From: Geoanaerobacter sp964528055
Lineage (GTDB): Bacteria > Desulfobacterota > Desulfuromonadia > Geobacterales > DSM-12255
Length of the DNA: 64,000 bases
Reading direction: 5' to 3'
Assembly (NCBI GenBank): GCA_964528055.1
Contig: CAZGQM010000009.1
Location: 78,287-142,286 of the forward strand
In this document: one piece after another, positions 16,000 to 24,925 of the stretch
Position numbering within the stretch: the stretch's first letter is position 1
How the letters are laid out: every line of letters begins with the position of its first letter
Made by a program: the position numbers and the translations under genes
The notes under the pieces: generated by a model
What the model was told of the DNA's origin: nothing
The model's input: only the letters and a program-made list of their open reading frames with translations
Database searches by the model: none

Positions 16000-16479
16000 A
16001 TGGACAGGCGTGCATTTCTCAAAACAGCGGTTACCAGCACCATCGTTGCAGGTTTTGCAGGTGGAGCCGGAGCCGTTGAACGTTATTTCCCCTCAAAGGT
16101 TGACCAGGCTCTATTCGAGGGAATCAACCATACAAAGGACCCGACGAAAAAAACGCCACTTGAGAAGGGGCATGCCCCTGTTATCACCGCACCTGCATCG
16201 GTCAAGTCCGGTGAGCAGTTTACGGTCGAGGTTGCGATTGGTGAATCCATGCACCCGATTGGACCAACCCATTGGATCGAATACATCGAACTTTATTTCG
16301 GAAACGAGCCTGCAGGGCGGCTCGAAATCCAGCCGAAAGGCTATCTGAAACCAAAGGCCTCATTTACACTGGTTATTACAAAAGAACTAGCACCTGCAGG
16401 GAAAATAACTCTGGTGGCGAGAGAGAGATGCAACCTCCATGGCCTCTGGGAAGCCAGCATCGACCTATCTGTGACTTGA
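16000..16479 (+). CDS. superoxide reductase (neelaredoxin type), Tat-exported
   Basis: Superoxide reductase converts superoxide to peroxide at a mononuclear iron held by four histidines and a cysteine. The ligand set is visible: His58 in EKGHAPVI, His85 and His91 in MHPIGPTHWIEYIELY, and Cys144 with His147 in CNLHGLW. There is no N-terminal desulforedoxin domain, so it is the one-iron class. The N-terminus MDRRAFLKTAV with a hydrophobic stretch is a twin-arginine signal, placing the enzyme in the periplasm, whereas many family members are cytoplasmic. A GGGAGGTG ribosome site supports the start. It fits an anaerobe that meets oxygen. Confidence 0.88.
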   Translation: MDRRAFLKTAVTSTIVAGFAGGAGAVERYFPSKVDQALFEGINHTKDPTKKTPLEKGHAPVITAPASVKSGEQFTVEVAIGESMHPIGPTHWIEYIELYFGNEPAGRLEIQPKGYLKPKASFTLVITKELAPAGKITLVARERCNLHGLWEASIDLSVT

Positions 16480-16610
16480 GACGTAATGAATGAGCAAAGT
16501 GTTGTAGGCGGACATTTTTTGAAGAAAATAATGCACATGTATGGCGCAACAGGATAGAATCATGCTATCGTACTAGGCGGCACGGAGAATGATCCCGCAC
16601 CGCCTGACCA

Positions 16611-19600
16611 ATGACCATATCAATTCAATCCCATATCCAGCAGATCCTCGCAGGACTTTCCACTGCAGATGCCAGCTTCGCCATGACCGGTGTGCGAGGC
16701 TCAGCAGCGGCCTATCTCCTCTCCAGACTTTCTGCAGCGGGTAAGCGCACATTACTAGTAATTGCCCCAGACAGTGATTCGGCCGAAGAGCTTTGCCGCG
16801 AAATTCGCTTCTACGTGGGGAAGGCAGATTCTGTCCTGCTATTTCCGGCATGGGAATCCGCACCATACGAGCATGCCTCACCTCATCCGGATGTAACTGG
16901 CCTGAGGCTCAATGCACTTTTTCAGATGATGAACGGTACTGCAAAGGTCATGGTTGCGCCTGCTGCAACACTCTGCCAGAAACTTCTCTCCCGAACAGAT
17001 CTGGGCAAGGTCTCGGACTACCTGATAGCGGGAGAGGAGGCCGACCGTGAGGGACTGCTGGCAAAACTTGTAAGGCTCGGCTACTCCCACGTCCCTCTGG
17101 TGGAGGACCGCGGTACATTCGCCAGCAGAGGGGGTATCGTCGACGTATTCCCACCCAACCTGCCAGCACCGGTCAGGATAGAGTTCTTCGGCGACTTTGT
17201 GGAAACTATCCGGAGTTTTGCCCCTCTCACGCAACGTTCTCTCCAACCCCTCGATGAGTTGATCCTGCTCCCCTCCAGAGAGATTGTGCTGAACGAAGAA
17301 GTTATGCAAGGCTTGCCAGCCCGGTTGAAGAAACTCTGCGACAGTCAGGATATTCCTCTGCCACGAAGACGCGAACTGCTCGATCAACTGCAGAGCGCCA
17401 TCTATCCCCCCGGAATCGAATACCTTCAACCGATCTTCCATCCCGAGCTTGAGACCATCTTTGATTATGCGGGAAGCTCTACCATACGTGTGCTTATAGA
17501 CCCTGAAGGTATATCAGCCGAGGTTGATCGTTTTTGCTCTGAGCTCGAACTGGCCGAGCACCGCGCCCAGGAGCGGGACGACATCCTCTGTCTGCGCGGA
17601 GCACTCTTTCTCACTAAGGAAGAGGTTTATGATGGTCTGTCAGGAGGTCCGCAACTAAGGGTTCCTGCTCTGGAGCTCATGGAGAGCGTCACTACCGGGA
17701 CGGTCCGATTACATGCCTCAGATAATTCGGATTTGAGACTCGCGATCCCCCCTGACGGCGAAGGGGTTCTCAATCCACTTTCAGAACGTCTTACCGGCTG
17801 GTTACGCGAGCAGCAGCGAGTCATGCTTGTCTGTGCGCAGATGCCTCAGGCTCAGCGACTGCTGGATCTCCTTTCACCCTATGGCCCGGCTCTGGCCATC
17901 GATGAACACCCCTTTCCTCTTGCAAGAGAACGGCGTGACCAGCGGGTCTCCATACTTGTAGGGGAACTTTCTCGCGGGTTCAGGCTGGCCGAGGATCAGC
18001 TGGTGGTAGTGGCCGAGGAGGAGATTTTCGGCCAGCGCACAAAGAGACGCGGTCTGACCGAGGCCAGGAAGAAACAGATACTTACATCTCTGGCCGAGCT
18101 GAAACCGGGCGATTACATGGTCCATATAGATTTTGGTGTCGCACTTTACCGGGGGCTTCACCATCTAATCCTTGGCGAGGCCGAGGGGGATTTTCTCCTT
18201 CTTGAGTACGCGGGGGCTGACAAGCTCTACCTGCCCGTTGACCGTCTTAATCTGGTACAGCGATACGTAGGGGCCGAAGGGGTTGAGCCCAGAGTTGACA
18301 AGCTCGGTGGTGCAGGGTGGGAAAAGGCCAAGTCAAAGGCTCGTGCCGCGGTGCAGGAGATGGCAGAGGAGCTGTTACGGATCTACGCGGCGAGACAGGT
18401 GGAGGAGGGGTACTCGTTTTCTCAGCCTGATGAGCTGTTCCGAGAATTCGAGGCTGCCTTTGCCTTTGAAGAGACGCCTGACCAGATGGCGGCCATTGAC
18501 GATGTGCTTGCCGATATGCAGTCGCCCCGCCCGATGGACCGGCTGGTATGCGGTGACGTTGGGTATGGTAAGACAGAGGTTGCCATGCGAGGCGCCTTTA
18601 AGTCGGTGATGGACGGCAAGCAGGTTGCCGTGCTGGTCCCGACCACGATCCTAGCGCAACAGCACATGGAGACATTTTCAAAACGCTTCGCCGACTACCC
18701 GGTCACGGTGGAAATGCTCTCGCGCTTCAGGAGCCCCAAAGAGCAGAAAGGGATCATGGAGCGGATCAAGAAGGGTGAGATAGACGTCATTATCGGTACC
18801 CACCGGCTGTTGCAGTCCGATGTACAGTTCAAGGATCTGGGACTGCTGATCGTAGACGAAGAGCAGCGCTTCGGGGTTGCCCACAAGGAGAAGCTGAAGA
18901 AGTACCGTGCTACCGTTGACATAATGACCCTTACTGCCACTCCGATTCCACGAACTCTCTACATGTCCATGATGGGAATCAGGGATCTCTCCATCATAGA
19001 TACGCCTCCGGTTGACCGGCTGGCCATAAAAACCTTTGTGGCCCGCTTTTCTGACGAGCTGGTGCGCGAGGCTGTTCTGCGCGAACTCAGGCGTGGTGGT
19101 CAGGTTTTCTTCGTCCATAACCGCGTGCAGTCCATAGGCCTTATGGCAGAACACCTGCAGCGAATCGTCCCCGAGGCAAAAATTGCTGTCGGCCACGGCC
19201 AGCTCGACGAAAAGCAGCTCGAGGATGTCATGCTCGGCTTCATGCACGGCGATACAAATCTCCTGCTCTGCACAACCATAATTGAATCCGGCCTGGATAT
19301 ACCGACTGCAAACACCCTGATCATCAACCGAGCTGACAGCTTCGGTCTTTCTCAGCTCTACCAGCTGCGAGGCCGGGTTGGCCGAGCAAAGCAGCGCGCC
19401 TACGCCTACTTCCTCATCCCCGGAGAAGGGTCCATAAGTCAGGATGCCCGTGAACGGCTCAGGATCATGCAGGAGATCACCGAACTGGGGGCAGGCTTCA
19501 GGATCGCTACCCATGACCTTGAAATTCGCGGTGCAGGCGACCTTTTGGGCGGAAAGCAGTCCGGGCAGATAGCGGCGGTAGGTTTCGAGCTTTACACCGA

Positions 19601-20087
19601 GCTGCTGGAGGAAGCGGTCAGTGACATGAAGGGTGAGGAACGGGCTACAAGGGTGGAACCGGAGTTGAAGCTTCGCGTTCCGGCGTTCATTCCTGAAGAG
19701 TATGTACCGCAACCTAACCTTCGGCTTATCCTCTACAAGAAACTGACCCAGGCCGAGAGTGAAGACGATGTTGCCGAGGTGGCAGGCGAACTTGCAGACA
19801 GGTTTGGGCCGATTCCTGCTGCGGCTTTGTATCTTCTTGAGGTGATGAAGATCCGGATTATGCTGAAGCGACTCCTGATTCGGGAGATCGAGTGCGATGG
19901 CAGCTCCCTGACACTTGCATTCCATCAGAAGACCCCGGTTTCTCCGGACATAATCATCGGACTGGTACGCCGACAGCCAAAAAAATACCAGTTCACCCCA
20001 GATTACCGGCTGGTTGCCACACTTGTTGACAGCTCCTTCGACGGGATCCTTGCCGAGTCCAGAAATCTCTTGAACAGCCTGGTTTGA
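16611..20087 (+). CDS. mfd: transcription-repair coupling factor Mfd
   Basis: Mfd removes RNA polymerase stalled at DNA damage and recruits UvrA for nucleotide excision repair. The 1,158-residue length is normal. A UvrB-like N-terminal region (1 to about 420) precedes the RNA-polymerase-interacting CarD-like domain (KPGDYMVHIDFGVALYRGL, about 497-515). The translocase follows with GDVGYGKTEVA (about 648), DEEQRFG (about 748), TATPIPRT (about 774) and GRVGRAKQRAYAYFL (about 920). The C-terminal TRCF domain includes IPEEYVPQPNLRL. The long open frame on the opposite strand is a compositional shadow. Confidence 0.97.
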   Translation: MTISIQSHIQQILAGLSTADASFAMTGVRGSAAAYLLSRLSAAGKRTLLVIAPDSDSAEELCREIRFYVGKADSVLLFPAWESAPYEHASPHPDVTGLRLNALFQMMNGTAKVMVAPAATLCQKLLSRTDLGKVSDYLIAGEEADREGLLAKLVRLGYSHVPLVEDRGTFASRGGIVDVFPPNLPAPVRIEFFGDFVETIRSFAPLTQRSLQPLDELILLPSREIVLNEEVMQGLPARLKKLCDSQDIPLPRRRELLDQLQSAIYPPGIEYLQPIFHPELETIFDYAGSSTIRVLIDPEGISAEVDRFCSELELAEHRAQERDDILCLRGALFLTKEEVYDGLSGGPQLRVPALELMESVTTGTVRLHASDNSDLRLAIPPDGEGVLNPLSERLTGWLREQQRVMLVCAQMPQAQRLLDLLSPYGPALAIDEHPFPLARERRDQRVSILVGELSRGFRLAEDQLVVVAEEEIFGQRTKRRGLTEARKKQILTSLAELKPGDYMVHIDFGVALYRGLHHLILGEAEGDFLLLEYAGADKLYLPVDRLNLVQRYVGAEGVEPRVDKLGGAGWEKAKSKARAAVQEMAEELLRIYAARQVEEGYSFSQPDELFREFEAAFAFEETPDQMAAIDDVLADMQSPRPMDRLVCGDVGYGKTEVAMRGAFKSVMDGKQVAVLVPTTILAQQHMETFSKRFADYPVTVEMLSRFRSPKEQKGIMERIKKGEIDVIIGTHRLLQSDVQFKDLGLLIVDEEQRFGVAHKEKLKKYRATVDIMTLTATPIPRTLYMSMMGIRDLSIIDTPPVDRLAIKTFVARFSDELVREAVLRELRRGGQVFFVHNRVQSIGLMAEHLQRIVPEAKIAVGHGQLDEKQLEDVMLGFMHGDTNLLLCTTIIESGLDIPTANTLIINRADSFGLSQLYQLRGRVGRAKQRAYAYFLIPGEGSISQDARERLRIMQEITELGAGFRIATHDLEIRGAGDLLGGKQSGQIAAVGFELYTELLEEAVSDMKGEERATRVEPELKLRVPAFIPEEYVPQPNLRLILYKKLTQAESEDDVAEVAGELADRFGPIPAAALYLLEVMKIRIMLKRLLIREIECDGSSLTLAFHQKTPVSPDIIIGLVRRQPKKYQFTPDYRLVATLVDSSFDGILAESRNLLNSLV

Positions 20088-20090
20088 TGT

Positions 20091-20135
20091 GCTACGTTCC
20101 GTATGTTTTTTCGCTAATTACCACGTAGCTTTTTT
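20091..20135 (+). terminator. Rho-independent terminator after mfd
   Basis: GCTACGT (20091-20097) pairs with ACGTAGC (20123-20129) across a 25-base loop and is followed at once by six T residues. It begins 3 bases after the mfd stop and separates mfd from the downstream PPIase gene. The long loop makes it weaker than average. Confidence 0.5.
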
Positions 20136-20214
20136 GCATAATGCTACACGCGATGACTGTATCAAGTTCTGCCTATAACGCTGAAAAAGTTTTCTACCTT
20201 ACGAAGGAGCAATC

Positions 20215-21177
20215 ATGAAACTTTCAAGAATAACGCGCATCGCATCTGCTGTTTGCTGCATGGTGGCACTGGTCGCCTGTAACGCTAAGAAGGGCGATGA
20301 TGCAAAACCGGCAAAAAGCTCTGGCGATGTGCTGGCAGAGGTGAATGGCACAACGATCACGACTGGGGATTTCAAGAAAGAACTTGCGAATCTTCCTCCA
20401 TACTTAAAACCAATGACCGAAACACCTGATGGAAAGAAGGAGATGCTGGAGACGATGGTTATCCGGGAGCTGATACTCCAGCAGGCAAATAAGGACGGTG
20501 TTGACAAAAGCCCCATCGTCGCTGAAAAGCTTGCAGAGTTGAAAAAACGTCTCGTTGTAGAGGCCTTCCTCAAGAAAAAGGTCGAGGAGCAGGCTAACAT
20601 CTCTGACCCGGATCTGCAGAAGTTCTACGATGAGAATAAAGAAAAGTTCAAGAGCGATGACCAGATAAAGGCAAGCCATATACTTATGAAGGACGAGAAG
20701 ACCGCGCAGTCTGTTCTTGCCAAGATCAAGGCAGGAGGTTCGTTTGAGGAACTTGCCAAGCAGAACTCCATGGATTCCGCTGCCGCCAAAGGTGGTGACC
20801 TGGGGTGGTTCGGCAAGGGCTCCATGCTTCCTGAATTCGAGAAGGTTGCGTTTTCCCTCAAAGAGGGAGAGCTCTCAGGAATCGTTAAGACCAAGTTCGG
20901 GTATCACATCATAAAACTCACCGGAAAGCGCCCTGCAGGGCAGCGCCAATTTGCTGAGGTCAAGGACCAGATCAAGGCTGCGCTTCTTCCCAGCAAGCAG
21001 CAGGAGGTCTTTCAGAAACTCAAGGATGACCTTAAGAAAAGCTCGAAGTACACCATAAAGGAAGATGTCCTTAAGAAGATGGACACCGGTGGTGAAGACG
21101 CGGGCACGTCCGCTGGGGCACCGGGTCAGCCTGCGGTATCAGTCAAGCCGGCCCCCCCGGCGACGGAAAAGAAATAG
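20215..21177 (+). CDS. parvulin-type peptidyl-prolyl isomerase lipoprotein
   Basis: This 320-residue periplasmic foldase helps secreted and outer-membrane proteins fold. A lipoprotein signal ends in the lipobox VALVAC, making about Cys22 the lipidated residue. The N-terminal helical chaperone region (about 40-145) is followed by a rotamase domain (about 150-240) with KASHILMK, GGDLGWFGKGSMLPEFEKVAF and FGYHIIKL. The C-terminus is proline/alanine-rich. An AAGGAG ribosome site precedes the ATG. The next gene is a second, SurA-like isomerase, as is common in Geobacter relatives, with a terminator-like hairpin between them. Confidence 0.92.
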   Translation: MKLSRITRIASAVCCMVALVACNAKKGDDAKPAKSSGDVLAEVNGTTITTGDFKKELANLPPYLKPMTETPDGKKEMLETMVIRELILQQANKDGVDKSPIVAEKLAELKKRLVVEAFLKKKVEEQANISDPDLQKFYDENKEKFKSDDQIKASHILMKDEKTAQSVLAKIKAGGSFEELAKQNSMDSAAAKGGDLGWFGKGSMLPEFEKVAFSLKEGELSGIVKTKFGYHIIKLTGKRPAGQRQFAEVKDQIKAALLPSKQQEVFQKLKDDLKKSSKYTIKEDVLKKMDTGGEDAGTSAGAPGQPAVSVKPAPPATEKK

Positions 21178-21190
21178 GTAACGCCTTAAC

Positions 21191-21216
21191 AGGGCCGGGG
21201 TCATCCCGGCCCTTTT
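21191..21216 (+). terminator. terminator or attenuator between the two PPIase genes
   Basis: AGGGCCGGG (21191-21199), loop GTCAT, CCCGGCCCT (21205-21213), then TTT: a strong GC-rich stem with a short T-run. It could end the lipoprotein transcript or partly reduce read-through into the SurA-like gene, whose ribosome site (CGGAGG) lies just downstream. Confidence 0.7.
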
Positions 21217-21246
21217 CGCATACACTGCACTAACGGAGGACATAAC

Positions 21247-22215
21247 ATGAAGCGTTACGTGATTGCGCTCTTCCTTGTGATTAGCCTGATGCCGGCCGTT
21301 CCCACGGCATGGGCCGAACTGGTGAGCGGCATAGTAGCAGTGGTAAATGACGACATAGTCACGACCCTCGATCTTGAGAAGGAATTCCAGTCTATGTCGC
21401 GCGAAGGTAACCGTCGCGAGCCGTTCTCCCCGATTGAGCGGATACAGCTGAGGGATACTGCGATCAATCGCCTTGTGGACCGCAAGCTGGTGGAACAGAA
21501 GATTAAGGAGCTGGACATCAAGGTCTCGGAAGAGGAGATTCGGCAATCCATTGAAGAGGTGAAGAAACAGAACGATATGTCCCAGGATCGTCTAGTGCAG
21601 GCCTTGGCTGGGCAGGGGCTCTCCTTTGACCAGTACAAGGGACAGATCAGGAATCAGCTGGAGAGGCTTCGCCTTATGAGCCAGGAGGTCAAGGCCAAGG
21701 TACAGGTCACCCTAAAAGAGGTGATGGAGTATTACCAGTCAAATCGTTCCAAATACGGTGAACAGCAGCTCTATAAGGCACGTCATATCCTTTTCGCCAT
21801 CCCGAAAGATGCCTCTGGAGCAGAGATGGAGAAAATTCGCGCAAAGGTGGCGGTCGCATTAAAGGAGGCCCGCTCTGGTGCGGATTTCGCGGGCCTGGCA
21901 AAGAAATATTCTGAAGATCCCAATGCCTCTAAGGATGGAGGCGAACTTGGCACCTTTAAAAAAGGGGAACTGTTGCCGGAGATGGAGTCTGTGGTTTTGA
22001 AGCTTAACCAGGGTGAGGTAAGCGAACCTGTGCAGTCCAAAGGTGCGTTTCACATCCTGAAGCTTGAGGGTAAGTTTCTTGGTGACATCAAGCCCTTCGA
22101 CGACGTTAAGGGAGAGATAGAGGAATTGCTCTACCGCCAGAAGTCAGAAGCTCGTTTCGGACAGTGGGTGGCTGAGTTGCGCAAGAATGCGGCGATCGAG
22201 ATCAAAAAACCGTGA
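21247..22215 (+). CDS. surA: SurA-like periplasmic chaperone / peptidyl-prolyl isomerase
   Basis: This 322-residue protein has a cleavable signal peptide (about 1-23, ending TAWA). A SurA-type N-terminal domain follows (VSGIVAVVNDDIVTTLDLEKEF onward, to about 155). It has one parvulin domain (about 175-272) with KARHILFAIPKDA, DGGELGTFKKGELLPEME and GAFHILKLEG, where E. coli SurA has two. It should escort unfolded outer-membrane proteins across the periplasm. It lies directly downstream of the related lipoprotein PPIase. The symbol is by similarity of layout, since single-parvulin members are also called SurA-like. Confidence 0.85.
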   Translation: MKRYVIALFLVISLMPAVPTAWAELVSGIVAVVNDDIVTTLDLEKEFQSMSREGNRREPFSPIERIQLRDTAINRLVDRKLVEQKIKELDIKVSEEEIRQSIEEVKKQNDMSQDRLVQALAGQGLSFDQYKGQIRNQLERLRLMSQEVKAKVQVTLKEVMEYYQSNRSKYGEQQLYKARHILFAIPKDASGAEMEKIRAKVAVALKEARSGADFAGLAKKYSEDPNASKDGGELGTFKKGELLPEMESVVLKLNQGEVSEPVQSKGAFHILKLEGKFLGDIKPFDDVKGEIEELLYRQKSEARFGQWVAELRKNAAIEIKKP

Positions 22216-22241
22216 CACGCTGACGATTGTGACAATCGAAT

Positions 22242-22272
22242 GCACAGAAGAGGGGACCACGCTCTTCAGTGC
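22242..22272. terminator. hairpin between convergent surA and cbpA
   Basis: GCACAGAAGAG (22242-22252) pairs with CTCTTCAGTGC (22262-22272), with one mismatch and a 9-base loop. It lies in the 63-bp convergent intergenic region and could end transcription from both sides. There is no long T-run, so the call is moderate. Confidence 0.4.
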
Positions 22273-22278
22273 AAGCAT

Positions 22279-23175
22279 TTACAATCCCTTCTCCGCCAGC
22301 TCCTCCAGCAATTTCCGCTGGTTAGCAGTAAGTTCTTCAGGCACCTTCACGGCAATCTTCACATAGAGATCGCCTTTGCCGGTACTTCCCATGTGAGGAA
22401 AGCCGAGCCCCTTCAAACGTATCTTGGTCCCCGGCTGAATGCCGGCCGCCACCTTGATCCTTTTTGCACCCTCTGGCGTCGGTACCTCTAGCAAGCACCC
22501 CAGAGCTGCCTCACTGAACCTGACATGACGCTCCGTCACGATATCATCGCCATCGCGGACAAACTGCGAGTCGCTGCCAACGACAATGGTAAGATAGATA
22601 TCCCCCTGCGGCCCGCCCCCTGACCCTTCCCCGCCTTTCCCTTGCAGCCTCAGGCGTGAGCCGTTCTCCACTCCGGCAGGCACCTTGACCACCAGCTCTT
22701 CCCGAAGGCCGTTTTTTGCGAATGCGACCTTCTTTTCGCAACCTGAGTAGGCTTCACGAAAGGAGACCTTGAGTTCCATTGTGAAGTCCTCTCCTCGATG
22801 ACGGCGCGGACTGAACCCTTTGCCGGCACGTTGCTGCTGGGTTGCCCTGCCGAAGATCCTCGAAAAGACATCGTCTGACCCAAGACCCATATCCTTGAAA
22901 AGGTCCCCCACATCGAAACCGCGGAATATGTCTTCCTGACTGTATCGTTGATGAAAATTAGAAGAGCCGAACTGGTCGTACTGGGCCTTTTTCTGAGGGT
23001 CGGAGAGGACTGCATATGCCTCGTTGATCTCCTTGAAACGCTCTTCAGAAGCCTTATCACCAAGATTCTTGTCCGGATGGTATTTGACTGCAAGCTTGCG
23101 GTAGGCCTTCTTGATCTCATCCGCGCCGGCCCCTTTCTGCAAGCCAAGCGACTGGTAATATTCCTTGTCTGCCAT
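22279..23175 (-). CDS. cbpA: CbpA-type DnaJ co-chaperone
   Basis: This 298-residue Hsp40 lacks the zinc-finger repeats of DnaJ. The N-terminal J domain (about 3-70) has YYQSLGLQKGAGADEIKKAYRK-like sequence and the HPD triad in KYHPDKN needed to stimulate DnaK. The two C-terminal substrate-binding domains follow (about 115-290), with GKGFSPRRHRGEDF in the linker. I chose the ATG at 23175, preceded by AAAGGAGTC, rather than an upstream start at 23235 that would add 20 unconserved residues. It is divergent from the Hdr/Flx operon. Confidence 0.92.
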   Translation of the reverse strand: MADKEYYQSLGLQKGAGADEIKKAYRKLAVKYHPDKNLGDKASEERFKEINEAYAVLSDPQKKAQYDQFGSSNFHQRYSQEDIFRGFDVGDLFKDMGLGSDDVFSRIFGRATQQQRAGKGFSPRRHRGEDFTMELKVSFREAYSGCEKKVAFAKNGLREELVVKVPAGVENGSRLRLQGKGGEGSGGGPQGDIYLTIVVGSDSQFVRDGDDIVTERHVRFSEAALGCLLEVPTPEGAKRIKVAAGIQPGTKIRLKGLGFPHMGSTGKGDLYVKIAVKVPEELTANQRKLLEELAEKGL

Positions 23176-23344
23176 ATAAATGACTCCTTTCTGATCTGCC
23201 ACACAGAATTTAAACTCTGCAGCACCGTATGTCAATGCGCTGTATACCTCTCCTTCTTCTGTGTCATTCTTCAGTTGCCAAATACAAGGGGATTCCTCTA
23301 TAATTCATTAAAATGACCGGCTATCATCCCATTATATTTTGCCA

Positions 23345-23374
23345 TTGACAGAACGCCGTTACATACCTTATGGT
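23345..23374 (+). promoter_or_regulatory. promoter of the hdr-flx operon
   Basis: A perfect TTGACA -35 box (23345-23350), an 18-bp spacer and TATGGT (23369-23374) as -10. It lies about 80 bp upstream of the first gene start at 23454. It fits a sigma70-type promoter giving a moderate leader. No further regulatory dyad was recognised. Confidence 0.5.
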
Positions 23375-23453
23375 TCGTTTTTATTATCAGTAATTATTTG
23401 TCTGTTTTTTTCAATAAAACTAAATCATGAGCGCTAGGCGACAGGGAGTTCCC

Positions 23454-24038
23454 ATGAAGCACTCCAAGATGACCCTATCTACGGAAACGATGAATCTCGA
23501 CTTTGTGCGCAAGGTGGAGAAACTCTCTGGCAGTTCGGTCCGTCGATGTTTTCAGTGCGGCAAATGCTCAGCCGGTTGCCCCATGCGCTCCTTCATGGAA
23601 CACCCCCCCCACCGGATCGTCCGTTTTCTTCAACTGGGCCAGTACGAGCGAGTTCTGGCAGGACGCAGTATCTGGTACTGCGCCTCTTGCGAGACCTGCT
23701 CCACCCGCTGCCCGAACAAGGTCGATCTGGCAGGAATAATGGATGCACTTCGCAAGCTCTCCTGGGATTCTCAGGGGCCCTCGAAGGAGAGTTATGTCCA
23801 GCTTGCCAACCGCCTTTTCATTGAAAACATCAAGAGCTATGGCCGCCAGTACGAAATGCGGCTTGCGGCTGTATTCAACATGAAGAGCGGCCAGTTCCTG
23901 AAAGATTTCATGCTCGGGCCGAAACTGGTGACCAAAGGCAAGCTCAAGATGTTCCACCAGAAGAACAAGAATCTCCCTGAAATAGAGATGATTTTTTCCC
24001 GGATAGCCGAGCTGCGCAAGAAAGGGGAAGCTCCATGA
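23454..24038 (+). CDS. hdrC: heterodisulfide reductase subunit C-like iron-sulfur protein
   Basis: This 194-residue protein carries two [4Fe-4S] motifs, CFQCGKCSAGCP (about 31-42) and CASCETCSTRCP (about 75-86). In HdrABC complexes HdrC passes electrons from HdrA to the catalytic HdrB. I chose ATG 23454, preceded by GGGAG, over 23427, which would add nine unconserved residues. The stop overlaps the hdrB start by 4 bp. In bacteria lacking CoM-S-S-CoB the disulfide acceptor is probably a DsrC-like or other thiol protein, which is inference. Confidence 0.9.
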   Translation: MKHSKMTLSTETMNLDFVRKVEKLSGSSVRRCFQCGKCSAGCPMRSFMEHPPHRIVRFLQLGQYERVLAGRSIWYCASCETCSTRCPNKVDLAGIMDALRKLSWDSQGPSKESYVQLANRLFIENIKSYGRQYEMRLAAVFNMKSGQFLKDFMLGPKLVTKGKLKMFHQKNKNLPEIEMIFSRIAELRKKGEAP

Positions 24039-24925
24039 CTCCTGTCAAGAACGTGCTCAGCTACTCCTACTATCCCGGATGCTCACTTCACGCCTCTGCC
24101 AAAGAGTATGACGAGTCCACCCGAGAACTATTCAAAACCTTGAAGATCGGCCTGCAAGAGGTTCCTGACTGGTTATGTTGCGGCGCCACGCCAGCCCACA
24201 ACGTAGATGAACTCCTCTCCCTGTCGCTCTGCGCCAAAAACCTCGAACTCTCTAAACAGGTCGAAGGGGACCTGGCAGTTGCCTGCGCCGCTTGTTTCTC
24301 CCGCCTCAAGGCCACCCAGCACAAACTGGTAGACAACAACGAAAAGCTCAAACAGGTAGAATATGCCATAAACGGCACCGTACCGATGGACAAGCAGGTC
24401 AAACACCTCCTCGAGATCCTGGCCACGGACTTCGGCCTTGAGCGCCTCGCGGCTGCCGTGGACAAGCCACTCTCCGGTTTGAAAGTTGCCTGTTACTACG
24501 GTTGCCTGTTAACCCGTCCCCCCGACGTCCCGGAACTAGACTGTACTGAGGCACCAACCATCATGGAGAGGGTAATCGAAGCAACCGGGGCCGAGACCGT
24601 CAAATGGAGCCACCGTCTGGAATGCTGCGGAGCCAACTTCACTCTCTCTCGTCCCGGGGTCGTCTTAAAACTCTCCGGCGAGGTCCTCGACTCTGCCAAG
24701 CGGGCAGGAGCCGATTGCATCATGGTTGCCTGCCCTCTCTGCCACGGCAACCTTGATATCCGACAGCAGGAGATCGAAGAGGTAACAGGCAGGTATTTCG
24801 GCATGCCAGTCTTCTATATGACCCAGCTCCTCGCCTTGGCTGCCGGTGTTCCCGCAAAAAAGCTCGGGTTCGGCAGCATGATCGTCAGCCCCGTGCCGCT
24901 TCTGAAAGAGAAAGGATTGCTGTAA
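24035..24925 (+). CDS. hdrB: heterodisulfide reductase subunit B-like (CCG domains)
   Basis: This 296-residue protein holds two cysteine-rich CCG domains. The first has SYYPGCS near the N-terminus, CCGATPAHN and CAACF. The second has CYYGCL, ECCGANFTLS and CPLCHG. In methanogens these bind two noncubane [4Fe-4S] clusters that reduce the disulfide. The start overlaps hdrC (ATGA) and the stop is immediately followed by the hdrA ATG, so the three are tightly coupled. All cysteines expected for both cluster sites are present by eye. Confidence 0.9.
   Translation: MTPVKNVLSYSYYPGCSLHASAKEYDESTRELFKTLKIGLQEVPDWLCCGATPAHNVDELLSLSLCAKNLELSKQVEGDLAVACAACFSRLKATQHKLVDNNEKLKQVEYAINGTVPMDKQVKHLLEILATDFGLERLAAAVDKPLSGLKVACYYGCLLTRPPDVPELDCTEAPTIMERVIEATGAETVKWSHRLECCGANFTLSRPGVVLKLSGEVLDSAKRAGADCIMVACPLCHGNLDIRQQEIEEVTGRYFGMPVFYMTQLLALAAGVPAKKLGFGSMIVSPVPLLKEKGLL

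Noticed and set aside
18678..19925. 415-residue frame antisense to mfd
   Set aside because: It lies wholly within highly conserved mfd helicase coding sequence and has no recognisable features; a codon-bias shadow.
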